Source: Pleodorina starrii
Lineage: Eukaryota > Chlorophyta > Chlorophyceae > Chlamydomonadales > Volvocaceae
Direction of reading: 5' to 3'
NCBI GenBank assembly: GCA_030267565.1
Contig: BRXU01000009.1
Location: 1,572,001 to 1,636,000, forward strand
DNA length: 64,000 nt
The notes under the pieces are model-generated. The model did not search any database. It saw nothing but the letters and a program-made list of their open reading frames with translations, and was not told the DNA's origin. Positions 1 to 12,100 of the stretch are shown in pieces. The first letter of the stretch is position 1. Every line of letters begins with the position of its first letter. A program made the translations under genes and the position numbers.

Positions 1-174
1 GAACCCTTCACGTCGCCGCAAAGGGCGGACAGCGTATGAACTGCGCGCCTCAGTGCGGCGCGCCTCAGTGTGCCGCCGCGGCCTCTTGTCGTTTTTGCGT
101 CGGCAGCATTGCGGGTGTAATGGAGTGCACCAGTCGTGAGGGCAGCACCCGGGGGGTGCTCCCGAGGGGCTCAC

Positions 175-3100
175 CAAAACTCGATGGCCTTGAGGGAGCA
201 CTCCACCTCCGCCACCTCGTGCCCCATGCAGGCCTGGTTCCAGTGGTAGGCGATGGTGGTGAGGGTGGCCACGTGCTGCTCCTCCAACGACTTCTCAAGC
301 TCCTGAGACACAACAACAGGGGGGGCACGAGGGAGGACAGGACAGGACAGGCGCCGACAGAGGGAGGGCGACATCCGCGCACCGTCAGCGGCGGCGGCGG
401 CGGCAGCAGAGGCAAACAGCGAGGCAAGCCGCCGCCGGCGCGCGCCGCACGTGGTCTGGAGAGTCGTAACAGGTCAAGACGCACGTGGTCATCATGCACG
501 TGATCTGCAAAGTCACAGCGGGATGTGTGTGTGTGTGTCTGTGTGTGTGTCTGTCTGTGTGTGTCTCTCTCTCCCTCCCGGAGCCCCCGGGCGGCGGCGG
601 CGGCGCCCGCCGCTTCACAGTTCAGTTCCGTCCCGCCCCCCAGAGAAGCCACGCGGACGCGAGGCGACGGCGCGCTTGCCTGCGCCAGCTTGGCGTGCAG
701 CCTCCGGCGCTGGTAGTGCGGAATGACCTCGTACACGATGTCTCGCTCCACCATGTTGAACTCCCACACGCCCTCCGCGTCGGTGGCCTTGAGGAAGTTG
801 CCTGAGGGCGGGGGGGGGGGTAAAAAATGATACCGCAGCGGAGACGGCGGGGGGGGGCCCGGGTGAGCGAGGTGGGGGCGGAGGGTGAGCGTGAGGGCGG
901 AGGCGAGGGTGGGCGGAGAGGGCGGGTGGATGGGCAGGCAGCGTCCCGTGTGTGTGTGTGTGTGTGAGTGTGCACGCACGCGACACACAAAGAGAGACGC
1001 ACCCACACCTGGACACGGAACCGCGGGACCGGACCGCCTTCGAATGTGCCCCTCCCTGCACATACACACACGCATACACAAGTCTCTCTGCACTGCCTGG
1101 GTGCTGCGCATACTCCCAGTCTCTCTGCACTGCCTGGCGCCGTGCCGCACTGCATCACCCTGCCTGGCCGCTGCGCCGCCGCACTGCCCTGCGCTGCACC
1201 GCACAGTCCTTGCCCCGGCTCGCCCCCCCCCCGACCCACCCCTCTCCAGCTCCTGCAGGTGCGCCCTCAGCTCCTCCTTGGACTTGTTGATGGGGTAGAA
1301 CTTGTGCAGGATGTCCAGATCCACCCACTGGCCCATGACGGAGGCCACCTTGAGGGTCAGGTGGATGCCGGGCTTCAGGCGGTCCATGCGCTCAATGATC
1401 ACCTGCAGGGGAGGGAGGGAGGGAGGGCGGGAGGGACCCAGAGAGGGCAGTGGGGCGCAGCGCAGGGCAGGACAGGGCAGGACGCAGCAGGGCGGCGCAG
1501 TGCGGGGTTTTGTTTCGGGTGCATTGCGGTTCTGGTGCTGGACTGCTGGTTGTGCAGTGCGCGAAGAGGAGGAGGCGGAGGAGGAGGAGCAGGAGGAGGG
1601 ATGAGGGAGCCGAAGGGGTGTGCAGTGCAGTGCGCGGGGGGAGGAGGGGAGCGGTGCGGTGGCAGCGGGATCGGGGGGCTGCTGCGGAGCGTGGACCGCG
1701 CGCCGATGACGATGAAGTGGAGTTCTGGAGCGCGTGGGGAAGAGCGCAGCCCGGGGGATTGGCGGCTGATGCCGCTGCAGAGCCGTGGCAGAGCGCTTGC
1801 TGCAGGTGCTGGGTTGCACGTCCCCTTGGGCTGACCAACGGGGCATGGGGGCATTTGGTGCATTTGGTGTCGGTTGGCAAGACGCGGTATACGGGCGCCG
1901 TACCAAAGCCGTACCACGTACCTGCTGGAAGTTGAGGTTCCGAATCATCTTGTTGACGTTGGCCGAGAACTCGCCCCCCTGGTCGGGCAGCCAGGGCCGC
2001 TGGCTCTGGCACAGGAACTCCGTCACCTTTTCAATGTACAGCGGCATGCCGCCCGTCTTCTCCATCACCGCCAAGACGTACTGCTCGGGGTAGCTCACAT
2101 CTGAAACCACCTGCGGAGGCGGCGATGCGGAACGGGACGATGCGGAGGCGGCGATGCGGAGGCCGCCACGCCAAGCGCGCGAAGGGGCGGGCGCAGGGGT
2201 TGCAGTTATGGAACGAATGGAAGTCGGGCATGGAAGCCCAAGACGGAGCTTATGGTGACTCTACGGCATCGCATCAAGCCAGCCAATGGACCGGGCTTCC
2301 ATCCCAAGCGGTGGTAAGCAGTGGCTATGGCAGTCAACGCACCCACGCACGCACATACACGCACGCACATACACGCACGCACATACACGCACGCACATAC
2401 ACGCACGCACGCACGCACCCACGCACGCACGCACCGACGCACCCACGCACATCCACGTACACACCTGCATGAGGCTCTTAGTCTGCGCGAAGCTGAAGGG
2501 CTCCAGCACGATGCGTGTGGCCGCGGGCAGTTTGAGCAGGTGGCGGTACATCATGGCCACCTTCTGGTACAGAGCCGCCTGCGGGCACATGCACAACACA
2601 ACACACACGTATACACACGTTCAAGCGGGCACACAGGGAGGCATGAGGAAGGCGCAGAGGGACGGCTAAAAGAACGGCGCAAACAGAGCGAGTGGGGGCG
2701 AGGTGAAGCGAGAGCAAAGGGGGGTTGGCTCATGGCTGGGCTTCTGAACGGTCCTCTCCCCCACAACCAGGTATCTCGGTCACGGCACGCTCACCCGAAC
2801 GTCCCCTTCCCGGTCGGTCGGTCCCTACGATGTACCACCGCAACCGAAACCGCACCCAGGGTCGCCCTCCCCCCGCCACGGTACGCCCTCCCGCACCCCC
2901 CCGCACCTTGCCGTGCAGGTGGTGGCTGGAGCCCACCGCCGGCAGATCGTTGGGTCGAGTGGTGGCCAGGATCATGCAGTCGGCGGGGATGAGCTCGGCG
3001 GCCTTCACCAGCAGCTGCCAGGACCAGGTGTCAAAGTCGTGCAGGTTCTCCAGCAGCGCTAGAGTGGGGCCGTACAGGGAGATGAACTCCTGCAGTTCAG

Positions 3101-6100
3101 GGGGTAAAAATGATACCGCAGCGGAGACGGAGACGGCGTTAGCGAACGGACCCCAAACCCGCAGATCAAGGGGGCGACGGGAAGGAGAAGGGGCGGGCCG
3201 GGGTGCGGGGGGATCAGGGAGTGATATGCGGGGGGAGGCAGCCGGCATAAAGCATACTGAGGCGATTGAGGGCGCGGTGTACCGTAACGTTGGGGGGCTG
3301 AAAAGGGAGGTGACGTGACCGGGGCGAAATCGCAGCGACACAAGAGAGGAGCAAGGCCAGACTCAAGGGCGCAAGGGTAGGCCGCCCTGCCAGTGCGAGT
3401 ACTGCGAGCATACAAGCCATGCCGTACAGCAGTATCATGCCGTACCGCACGACAGCTGTGTCGTACCTGCAGGACGTGCACCAAGAAGTTGAGGCTGTTC
3501 TTTCGGATGGGCGCCCCGACCTGGCTGTTGTGCGGCGGGTGCCCGGGCCCGTGCGGGGGCGACGAGGCCGCGTTGGTGTCGGCGGTGCCGCCGGCCGCGG
3601 CCGCAGCGGCCGTGGAGCCGATGTTGATGGTGCTGGCGTGGCCGTGCGCGTCCAGCACCCCCACGGGCGGCGTGCCCGCCATGGTCATGCTGGTGTGACG
3701 CATGCTGGGGGCACGCCACTGGGACAGGGCATTCACGGGGGACGGGGACAGGGGAGCGGTGTAAGAGAGGGTGAGGGAGGTAAAGGCTCCGAAACCAGGT
3801 GTCATCCACACCATTTTTCGTTACTGGATCTCAAAAAATATCAAAATTGTAAGCTGTCCTGCCACGGCAAGCACCCCCGGCGCGGATTGGGTGGTAACGA
3901 ATGGCGCCACCTAGGGTCAGGTTGAAAGCGGACAGGGATTGCATGGCAGTGATAGCAACGGCATTGGCGCCCCGTTGAGGTTGAGGTCTCCGCCCCGTTC
4001 CCGCCCGAATCCCCTTTTCTCCTCACCGGCGCCGGCGAGCGCATCGTGCTGTTGGCGTTGCTGCCCGGCAATGACGGCGTCAGCATCATCTCCCGCCCCT
4101 CGCCGCCCATAGCCAGAGCCGCCACGTTGCTGACGCCCCCGAGCACGCCGTTGGCGCTCGACGCCCCGCCGCCGCCGCCACCACCCGCGAGCGACATGGG
4201 CGTGTCCCCCGCCTCGCTGCCGGCCTGCAAGCGCGCGCGATATACCACATCAGACATCATATCACACATCACATCACACATCACATCACATGACACCACA
4301 TCACATCACATGACACATCACATCGCGTCACAGCTCAGCGACATTGTCAACAAGCTTACACACCCGACCCCTCGGGTGTTCCACCAGCACTGCCATGCAC
4401 ACCGCGCTGCCGCCAACCCAACAAAAACCCCAGCACCCCGCCTTGCGGTGTCATCTTTACAACCCACTGCCCGGGATGATATCTCCGTCCCGTACCTGAC
4501 TGTGCGCCTGCTGCCCCTGTTGCACCGCCTGCTGCGCCGCCGCGTGCTGCGCGTGCTGCGCCTGCTCCGCCTCCATGCTGCCCAGCGGAATGGACGCCAG
4601 CGGCAGGTCAAGCAGCTCAGCCAGGTGGTGCCGCCACTCGGTGTCGTAGTTGGGAACCCTGCGGCCAAGCGGGTGCGGATGCGGGTGCGGGCGGCGAAAA
4701 CGATGAGGGGCTGTGAAAGGCAAGTGGAGCGGAGCGCAGTGACTACAACGTCGCCAACGTCGCCTCCGGTCCGTCACAGCGTCACGTGGCGACTCTTTCA
4801 CCCAGGCGAAGCAAGGACAACGCCAAGCCCCGCGAGTTGGGTGTCCAGGCAGCAGCAGCAGCAGGAGCCAGACTGGCGGTTCCCCGCAGCCCGCCCCGCC
4901 CCGCGCCTCTCAGCCCCCGAGCCAGTGACTCACTTGCTGAGCCGCTCGCCGAGAGCGGTGAAGACGGCGAGCCCGGGGCCGTCCTCCGTGCCTCGCCGGC
5001 GGCCCTGCGGACAGGCGGCGCCACCCTGGCCGCCCGCCGCGCTCCCGGCGCCGCCCTTTCGCTGCTGCTGCTGCTGCTGCTGGGAGAGCGTCCCGTTGGC
5101 GGAGACGCCGCCCGCGCCGGTGGAGTTTGCGCTGAGGCTGTTCAGGTTCTTGAGCTTCAGATCCAGCGCAAAGAGCTCCTGCGAGGTTGGGGTCACCATC
5201 GGGGCGCCGGGGGCGAGGACGGGGAGCGCGGCGCGAGGCGGATTCTTCTTAACTCAGGAGGAGGGCGGGACAGAAATGGGGCACGCGCGCAGGCCCGACG
5301 CAGAGCGCGAGCCGGGAGGCTGTGCCGCACGCGCTCCGCCTTTCAGATGCGTGTTCTACAATGAGGCACCTCCCAGACAGGGTCTTGCGAGGGGAGCGCG
5401 AATGGCCTCGGGGCCGCCTGCAGGCCACCACACCTCGTCTTTCCCATGGGTACTGGATAGGATTTTAGGATCCCATGGGACCGGTAAGGACTGCCGTCCC
5501 CCCCGTGCGATGAAAGAAACAGGACCTCAGGACGACAGGGCTGCGTTGGGCGTCGAGCGCTCCGCGCTGCGCCGGCGCCGCACCCGGCCCCCCCGGCTGG
5601 CTGGCTGGCTGGCTGGCCTGCCTGGCCTGGTCCGGTACCGCGCACCGCACGTACCGTACCTGGAAGACCCTCCTCCAGGGGTGCAGCTTCTGCGACTTGT
5701 TGGCTGTGTCTGCCATGCCGAAGACCATGTGGAAGGCGGGGCGGCTGCTGATGGAAGTGTCGGTGTTGATGCGCTCCAGGCTCTTGCGGATCTCCATCAG
5801 CAGCTTGGTCTTGCCCATGCCTGGGCAGGAACACAACACGACAGAGTGCGCACGGATATACGATGTGAGGAGGGCAGGAAGGACCAAAAGCTCCTCGAGC
5901 CGCGGCAGCAGGTTCCAGCCCCAGCCCACCTGTGTTCCCCTCAATGATGATGATGCCTCCGTGCGACAGGCCGCTGATCATGCTGGCCGCCTGGTTGAGT
6001 GTCAGCGTCATCTCCGCGTCGCGGCCAATGAGCGGCCGCTCGCCGCTGCTGACCTCCGCCGCCTCGCGCCGCTGCTGCGCCGCCTGGGCCTCAGCAGTGG

Positions 6101-9100
6101 CGTCGTGCGCGCCCACCCTGCGACGGGCAGCAGGAGGACACAGAGTCACCGCGCCGCCCTCCCCCTCTGTGAACAGCGCTACCAGCGCGGCTCATCACCA
6201 CCACCGCCCCCTGAGCCCTGCCCCACCTGTACACCAGCACCGGCTGCGCCTTCCCCTTGACTGGCAGCCGCTCGAGCTCCACGAAGGAGGCCTGGTACTT
6301 GGCACGCAAGTAGGTGGGCTCGTCACACAGGATCTGCGCGGCGGGAGACAGACGGAGACAGAGGGTTCCGAGGGGTCAAGGAAGGGCGCCGTCCGCTGCT
6401 GCTTCTCAGTAGCAGACAGCGTTTTTCAGTAACGTCCCGCAGGTCCCCCCTCTGCATCCCTGCACCCCTTGACCCTGAACCCAAACAGACGAAACCCTAC
6501 ACACCCCTACACAAGCAAGAAGCAACACAACCCCAAAAATAAAGAGGACGAGCTTAAGACCACAGGCTGCAACAACGATACCGTACATTTGGGGCACATC
6601 CCTCACCTCCCCCATAGAAGGGTCCTTCTTGGACTTGACCATCAGCCTGGCCGACAGGTTGATCGCATCGCCGAACACCGTGTACTCCGACCTCAGCTTG
6701 CGCGCCCCCACGCACGTGCACAGCAGGTCGCCCGTGGTCACGCCGATCGCGACGGTGTGCCCGCCGGCCCTGATCGTGCTCGCCAGCTCCAGCGCCGCGC
6801 GGATGCCGCGCGCGGGGTTGTCCTCGTGGGTGTGGCCCGGCAGGCCAAAGGCGCAGATGCCCACAAAGCCCTTCTCGTCGCTGCGAAACTGCAGGAAGCT
6901 GCCGTCCCACTTGCGCATGACGGCCTGGACGGAGGTGTAGGCCAGCTGCACGCACTGCACCTGGTCGCGGTGGTTCACGTCGTCGCGCGGCTGCAGCAGC
7001 GACGGAAAGCCAAGGAACATGCAGGTCAGCGGCCGGATCTCATTGATAAAGTCCAAGTGGCCCGCCTCCACTCGGATGCGGACGCTGCCCAACACGTGCA
7101 TCCGCAGCAGCCCCGCGATGCGCCGCTGGACGTGTTCCGGCTGGTTCACAAACTCGTGGCGCAGGCGCGGCGGGAGCTGCGCCGCCGCCGCGGCGGCGGC
7201 GGCAGCGGCTCCGCCGCTGCCGCCGCTGCCGGCGGCGCCGGAGGCGCCGGCGACGACAGGCGCCGGAGGCGCCGGCAGCGGCGACGGCGCCGCCGCCGGA
7301 GGCGGCGGCGCCGCCGCCGCCTGGCTCGTATGCGAGCCGGAGCCGACGGCGGCCTGCAGCTGCAGGAGCTGGCTCGTGGCGCCGGCGGGGACCGAGTTGG
7401 CCCGCTCCATGCTATCGCGCGTGGCCGGCGGCGGGTCCGACGGCTCGAAGCGCGCCGAGTGGGAGATGCCGCCCGCCAGCAGCGACGTGACCTGCGGCAG
7501 CGGGTGGTGCGGGTGCGGGTGCGGCTGGCTGGCGGCGGCGGCGCGCAGGCGCTCCGCGCCGCTGCCGTTGGTGGGCCGGTCGCTGCTGCCGTTGAGCGAG
7601 GTGGCCAGGGAGTGGTGGCCTTGCCCGGGCACCAGGCCGGAGGAGGGCTGGCCGGCGGAGCTTGCGACGCCGCCGGGCTGTCCGTTGGTGGCGGAGCTGG
7701 TCATGCGGAGCGTCTGGAGCGCCGCGAGGTCCTCGCTCGCCTCCGTCGCCTGCGGCGCCTCCGCCGCGGGGTGCGGCTCCGCCATCTGCGGCAGCATGGA
7801 GCTGCCGCCCAGCAGCTGCAGGTGCATGTTGGTGCCCACGGCCACGTCGCTGCTGCGCCAGTTGGGTGTGTGGGAGGTGGCAGAGGTGCGCACGCTCGTG
7901 TGGCTCAGCCGCAGGTGTGCCTGTGGGGGAGGGCGGTGGTTGGTGGGCATGTTGGGGGCGGGTCAGCGGGGCTAAGAGTAAAGGACGGCAGCGCAGTGGC
8001 CGAGGACACCGGGGAAGAGAATCTGGGCGGCCGGAGGGGGTGGAGGGGGAGGGATGAGAAAACACGAAACCGCGGCGATGAAAGACGATTACGGTGGCGG
8101 TGGTACCCGCCAGTCCCCCAGCTCCCACCCACAACCACGCCCCGGTCGCAGCGCACGGGACCTGCAGGCCCCTCCCCACCTGCGGCGCCGGCTGCGCGGG
8201 GCCCATGACTCGCCACACGTTGTCGGGCAGGGGCAGCACCTCCCACTCGCCCTGGATCAGCTCCACCACCTCTATGCTGGCGACCACGCTGCCGGCGGTG
8301 GCCTGGTCCTCGATGGCCGCTACCTGGAGGGTGGAAATAAAGGCGAAACCGCGGCGGTGGAGAAATCAAGATGAAAGCGCGACGATAGGGCGGAGGCGAC
8401 GTGAGCGAACGGACCCGGCAATATACGTAGCTAGGAAAGGGCGAGCGTTGGTTGGTCGATGGACGCACGCATCCAAGCAGTTTCAGATCCTCCTTCCTCC
8501 GGCCCCCTTCCCCCTCATACGCATGCACACGCACGCGCACCTGGCTGATGCAGCGGCGGCGCTGGTTGGCGTCCAGCAGCGGCGCCAGCGGGCGGTCTCC
8601 TATGAAGAACTCCCAGCGGGGCACCTCGGGCAGCGTGGGGTCAGTCACCTCGTCCACCCCGCCGCCCACGTGGAATACGCACACGCTGCCGGCACTCGTC
8701 ATCACCTGGGCGTGTGGGTGTGTGTGTAAATAGGGGCAGCTGTGCATTGGGGCAGCATGACCACGTGCATGTGCATCAGTGCATGTGCATGTGCATGACC
8801 ACGTGCATGTGCATGACCACGTGCATGTGCATCAGTCCATCAGTGCACGGGCGTCCGTCGTGCCGGAGACGACCGGGAGAGAGGGCACCGCCTGGACCAT
8901 CGCCCAGGCGCAGGTGCATGGTGCATGGAGCGGCCAACAATAACCTGATGGGCCTCCTCCGCCCCCCTCTTTCAGCCCTTCGCCTTCGGTTGGAGGCCAC
9001 GACAGGGCGATCTGCCTGCCCACCCGGCGTCCCACGAACCCCGCGCCCCCAGCACCAACCCTCGAGCCCCCGGCCATTCACCCCGGGCCCCACCACCCAC

Positions 9101-12100
9101 GCCCCCAACCCATGGACGGCCATTACTGCTATTACGGTACCGTATTCTCCGTTTGCCACCTTGTCAGCTTGCCTCTTTGCCTCTTTTGGGCTGTCATACC
9201 CTACCCCATCCACTCCTTTCATGTATCACGAACCCCATCTCCCAATCCCACCATATGCTTCCCATATGCCCCCACCTTGAGGCTGAGCCGCGAGTTGGAA
9301 ACCTCCTCCATAATGGGATCCCCCCGCGGCCCCTTGCCCATCGGCCCATTGCCGGGACCCAGGTTGGGCGGCGGCATGCGCGTAATGCCCGCCAGCCCCG
9401 TCATATGGTTGAAGGAGTTGGACGCAGAGACCGGCCCGCTGGGCGGCTGGCTGCCCTGCGCGTCAGACTGCCCGTCGCCGGCGCCGCCTCCGGCGGCGGC
9501 GGCGGCGCCGCCGCCGCCGCTTTGCGGGCCCAGGTTCGAGAACGAGTCCACGTAGGACCCGCCACGGTTGCGGGCGTTGGCGCTGAACCAGTTCACAACC
9601 TTTGACATGAAGCTGCCCTGCTTGGCCTCCCCCGGCGGGCCGCCGTGGGGCGAGCTCAAGCCGTCCGTATCGCTGTTGACGCGGCTGCGGCCGTGTCCCC
9701 CGTCCTCCACCGCCTCCGCCACTGGCCCCGGACCCGGCTCCGCCACAGGATCGGGACCGGCCCCAGCCGCCCAGAGCGCGATCTCCACTCCGGCCGGCGA
9801 GGAGGCAGAGTCCGCCAGCAGCGGCTCGGGGTCGTACGAGGATGACGTGGTGGCGTCGTACGACGTCGCCCGGGCTATCGTACCGGCTGCTGAGCCGCTG
9901 ATCTCACCAGAGGCTTCCGCAACGGGACCCGGACCGGTGGCCAGCCTGTGGTGGCGGGGGTGACAAAGAAGGCAGCGCGACGGTGGTGGAGCGGAGGCGA
10001 TGTGGGGCGAGCGATGCGGGGGCAGCGCAAGGGAGGCGGCAGGCAGAGTGAGGTAAGCAAGCCTCTACCGACACGGCCAATCAGTGTGGTCCGCGCTCCC
10101 TCCGAGGCGCTTGGGAAGCCGGCCAGCCTTGCGAAGCCCGATTCGGTTCGCCCGATCGCCCAAGCGGGGCTTCCTCCCGCCCCCGCACTGCTCATGTCCG
10201 CATTGCTCAATGTCTCGGGGGAGGAGGGCCCACCGGACGCTATGGCACTCCTGAAGTCCCCCAGGTCAGCGCCGCGCCGCACCGCTTGCCGGCCGGCGCC
10301 TCCACAGCACGACCCGAAAACGCCTTTTTCTTCCCCCCCAAGGGCCCCTCCTCTCCCGCCGTCTGCCGCGCGCTGCGCTGCCCTGCGCTGGTGCTCTTAC
10401 GCTGCAGGACCGCTGACCAACCCCTCCTCGCATTGCTGCTGCTGCTGCCGCCCCACTCTTCCCCAACGCTGGGGCCCCAACCGCTTCGCAACCCGGGGCC
10501 AGATGCCCCCCTTTCTCGCGCGCGGACTCCCCGCGCGCTGCGCCCTCCCGCCGCTCGCTCACCCGTCCTCTCGCTGCGAGCCCGCGCCGCCGCGGCGGTG
10601 CATGTCCTCCCGGTCTGACTGGCTCGCCCGCAGCAGCAGCTTCCGCCGCAGGTCAACCGCGTGCGCGTTACGCCCCACACCGCCGCTCGTGTTGCCAATC
10701 GGGCTGTACATCCGTTCCAGGGGAGCCGACCCGCCGCCGCCGGCGGAGCCCGAGGGGCTGCCGGCTGCTACGGCGGCGGCGGCCGCCGCCGCAAGGGCCG
10801 CCGCCGCCGCGGTGGCGGCGGAGGCGCCTTCGGTGCCGCCGCTGTCAAGGCCGCTGGCGCGGGTGTTAAGGCTGTGGGCGTGGTGCCCGGAGGAGCCGGA
10901 GCCTTGGGAGTCGGCCTGGATGGGCGGGTAGCTGGCGTCCTCCTCCTCCTCGTCATGCTCGCCCTCCAGGGGACCCTCCTCGTCCTCCGCCATCGCCTCC
11001 TCCTCCTGCCAAACGCACGGACGCGCAGACCACATTGACACACACACACACACACGCACACAAGGTGTACTGCAGGGAGCGCCACGCCCCCAGCCGGGCC
11101 TCCACCCCGTTCACATGCCATGCCCATACACCCACCCACACAAGCCACCCCTGTGCCGCCATCGCCGCCAGCCGCAAAAACTACAAGCTGCAAGGAGGCC
11201 ATACCGGTACCACGATGCCAACCACCGCAGGCCGGTCCGCAAAGCCGCGCGTCATCCAAACGCGACACACACCCAAAACCACCCCCAAGCGGACCCTTTG
11301 TCTCTGGCCGCCGGCCCAGCACCACCTGCCCCATCCCGCCACCCACCTGCACCGTGTCCCACCGCACCGCCCGCGCGCTCTCACTCAGACGGCTGCGCTG
11401 CGGCGCCAGCGGGTCGTCCTCGCCGCGCCCGCCGCCGCCGCCGCCCGGCGCATTCACGATGGCCGTGCTGAGGTTCTGCAGCTTGGACCGCCAGTCGCCC
11501 GAAGCACTGCCAGCACCCACCAACGCAGGGCCCCCAGTTATGCGCCGCTCGCTGCGGCTGCCCAGCGGCACGCGACGGAAAGAGCCGCCGCTGGCGGCGG
11601 CCTGTTCCGTGAAGCTACGTGGCGATCCGGATGTGGCGGAGACAAGGCCGCTGTTAGCCAAGCTCGCCAGTGCACTGCCGCTGCCGGGGTACACCCCAGA
11701 CGTCAGCGGGCCGCTGAGCGGCGCGCCGGCGCCGGCGGCGGCGGCGGCGCCTGCGGCGCCGCCGCTGCCGGCGGTCTGCAGCTGGGAGATGTTGAGGCTG
11801 GCCCGCGGCCGCACCGGCGGCGGCAGGTTGAGTTTGGTGGCGACGGACATCTCGCGGCGCACGACGCCCTCGCCGGCGCCCCAGAGGCCGGTGGCGCCGG
11901 CGGCGGCGCCGCCGTCGCCGGCGGCGGCGCCGCTGAGCGGGCCACTGCCGCGCAGCGTCAGGCCCAGGCCGGTCTCCGTCTTGGCACGCTCGCGAGCCGA
12001 CATGCGCGTGGCGGCGCCCTTGAGATCGTTCTTCTCGAATGAGGCTCGGGAGGGGCCGCTGGAGGAGGCCGCTTGGGAGGATTGGGAACCTGCGCAGTTG

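Larger units (their letters stand above)
175..2578 (-). other. C-terminal helical part of the cyclase
   Basis: Exons 2465-2578, 1922-2110, 1240-1402, 680-801 and 175-302 are in consistent phase. They encode the winged-helix and helical segments that follow the ATPase core of s[33 protein letters not shown] (the GhPLhhEkh motif of STAND proteins), [39 protein letters not shown] and [17 protein letters not shown]. The last one looks like the start of a TPR-like region that would continue to the left. Introns hold a (GT)n tract at 523-575, a second near 948-966, and a CGCA/CATA tract at 2341-2462. The intron between 302 and 680 appears to have a GC donor (GCAAGC). Confidence 0.8.

Noticed and set aside
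65..2110. A single 681-codon minus-strand gene
   Set aside because: It reads through several introns and a (GT)n microsatellite; only 175-302, 680-801, 1240-1402 and 1922-2110 look like cyclase exons.
2341..2462. CRISPR-like array
   Set aside because: Simple microsatellite without spacers in a eukaryotic intron.
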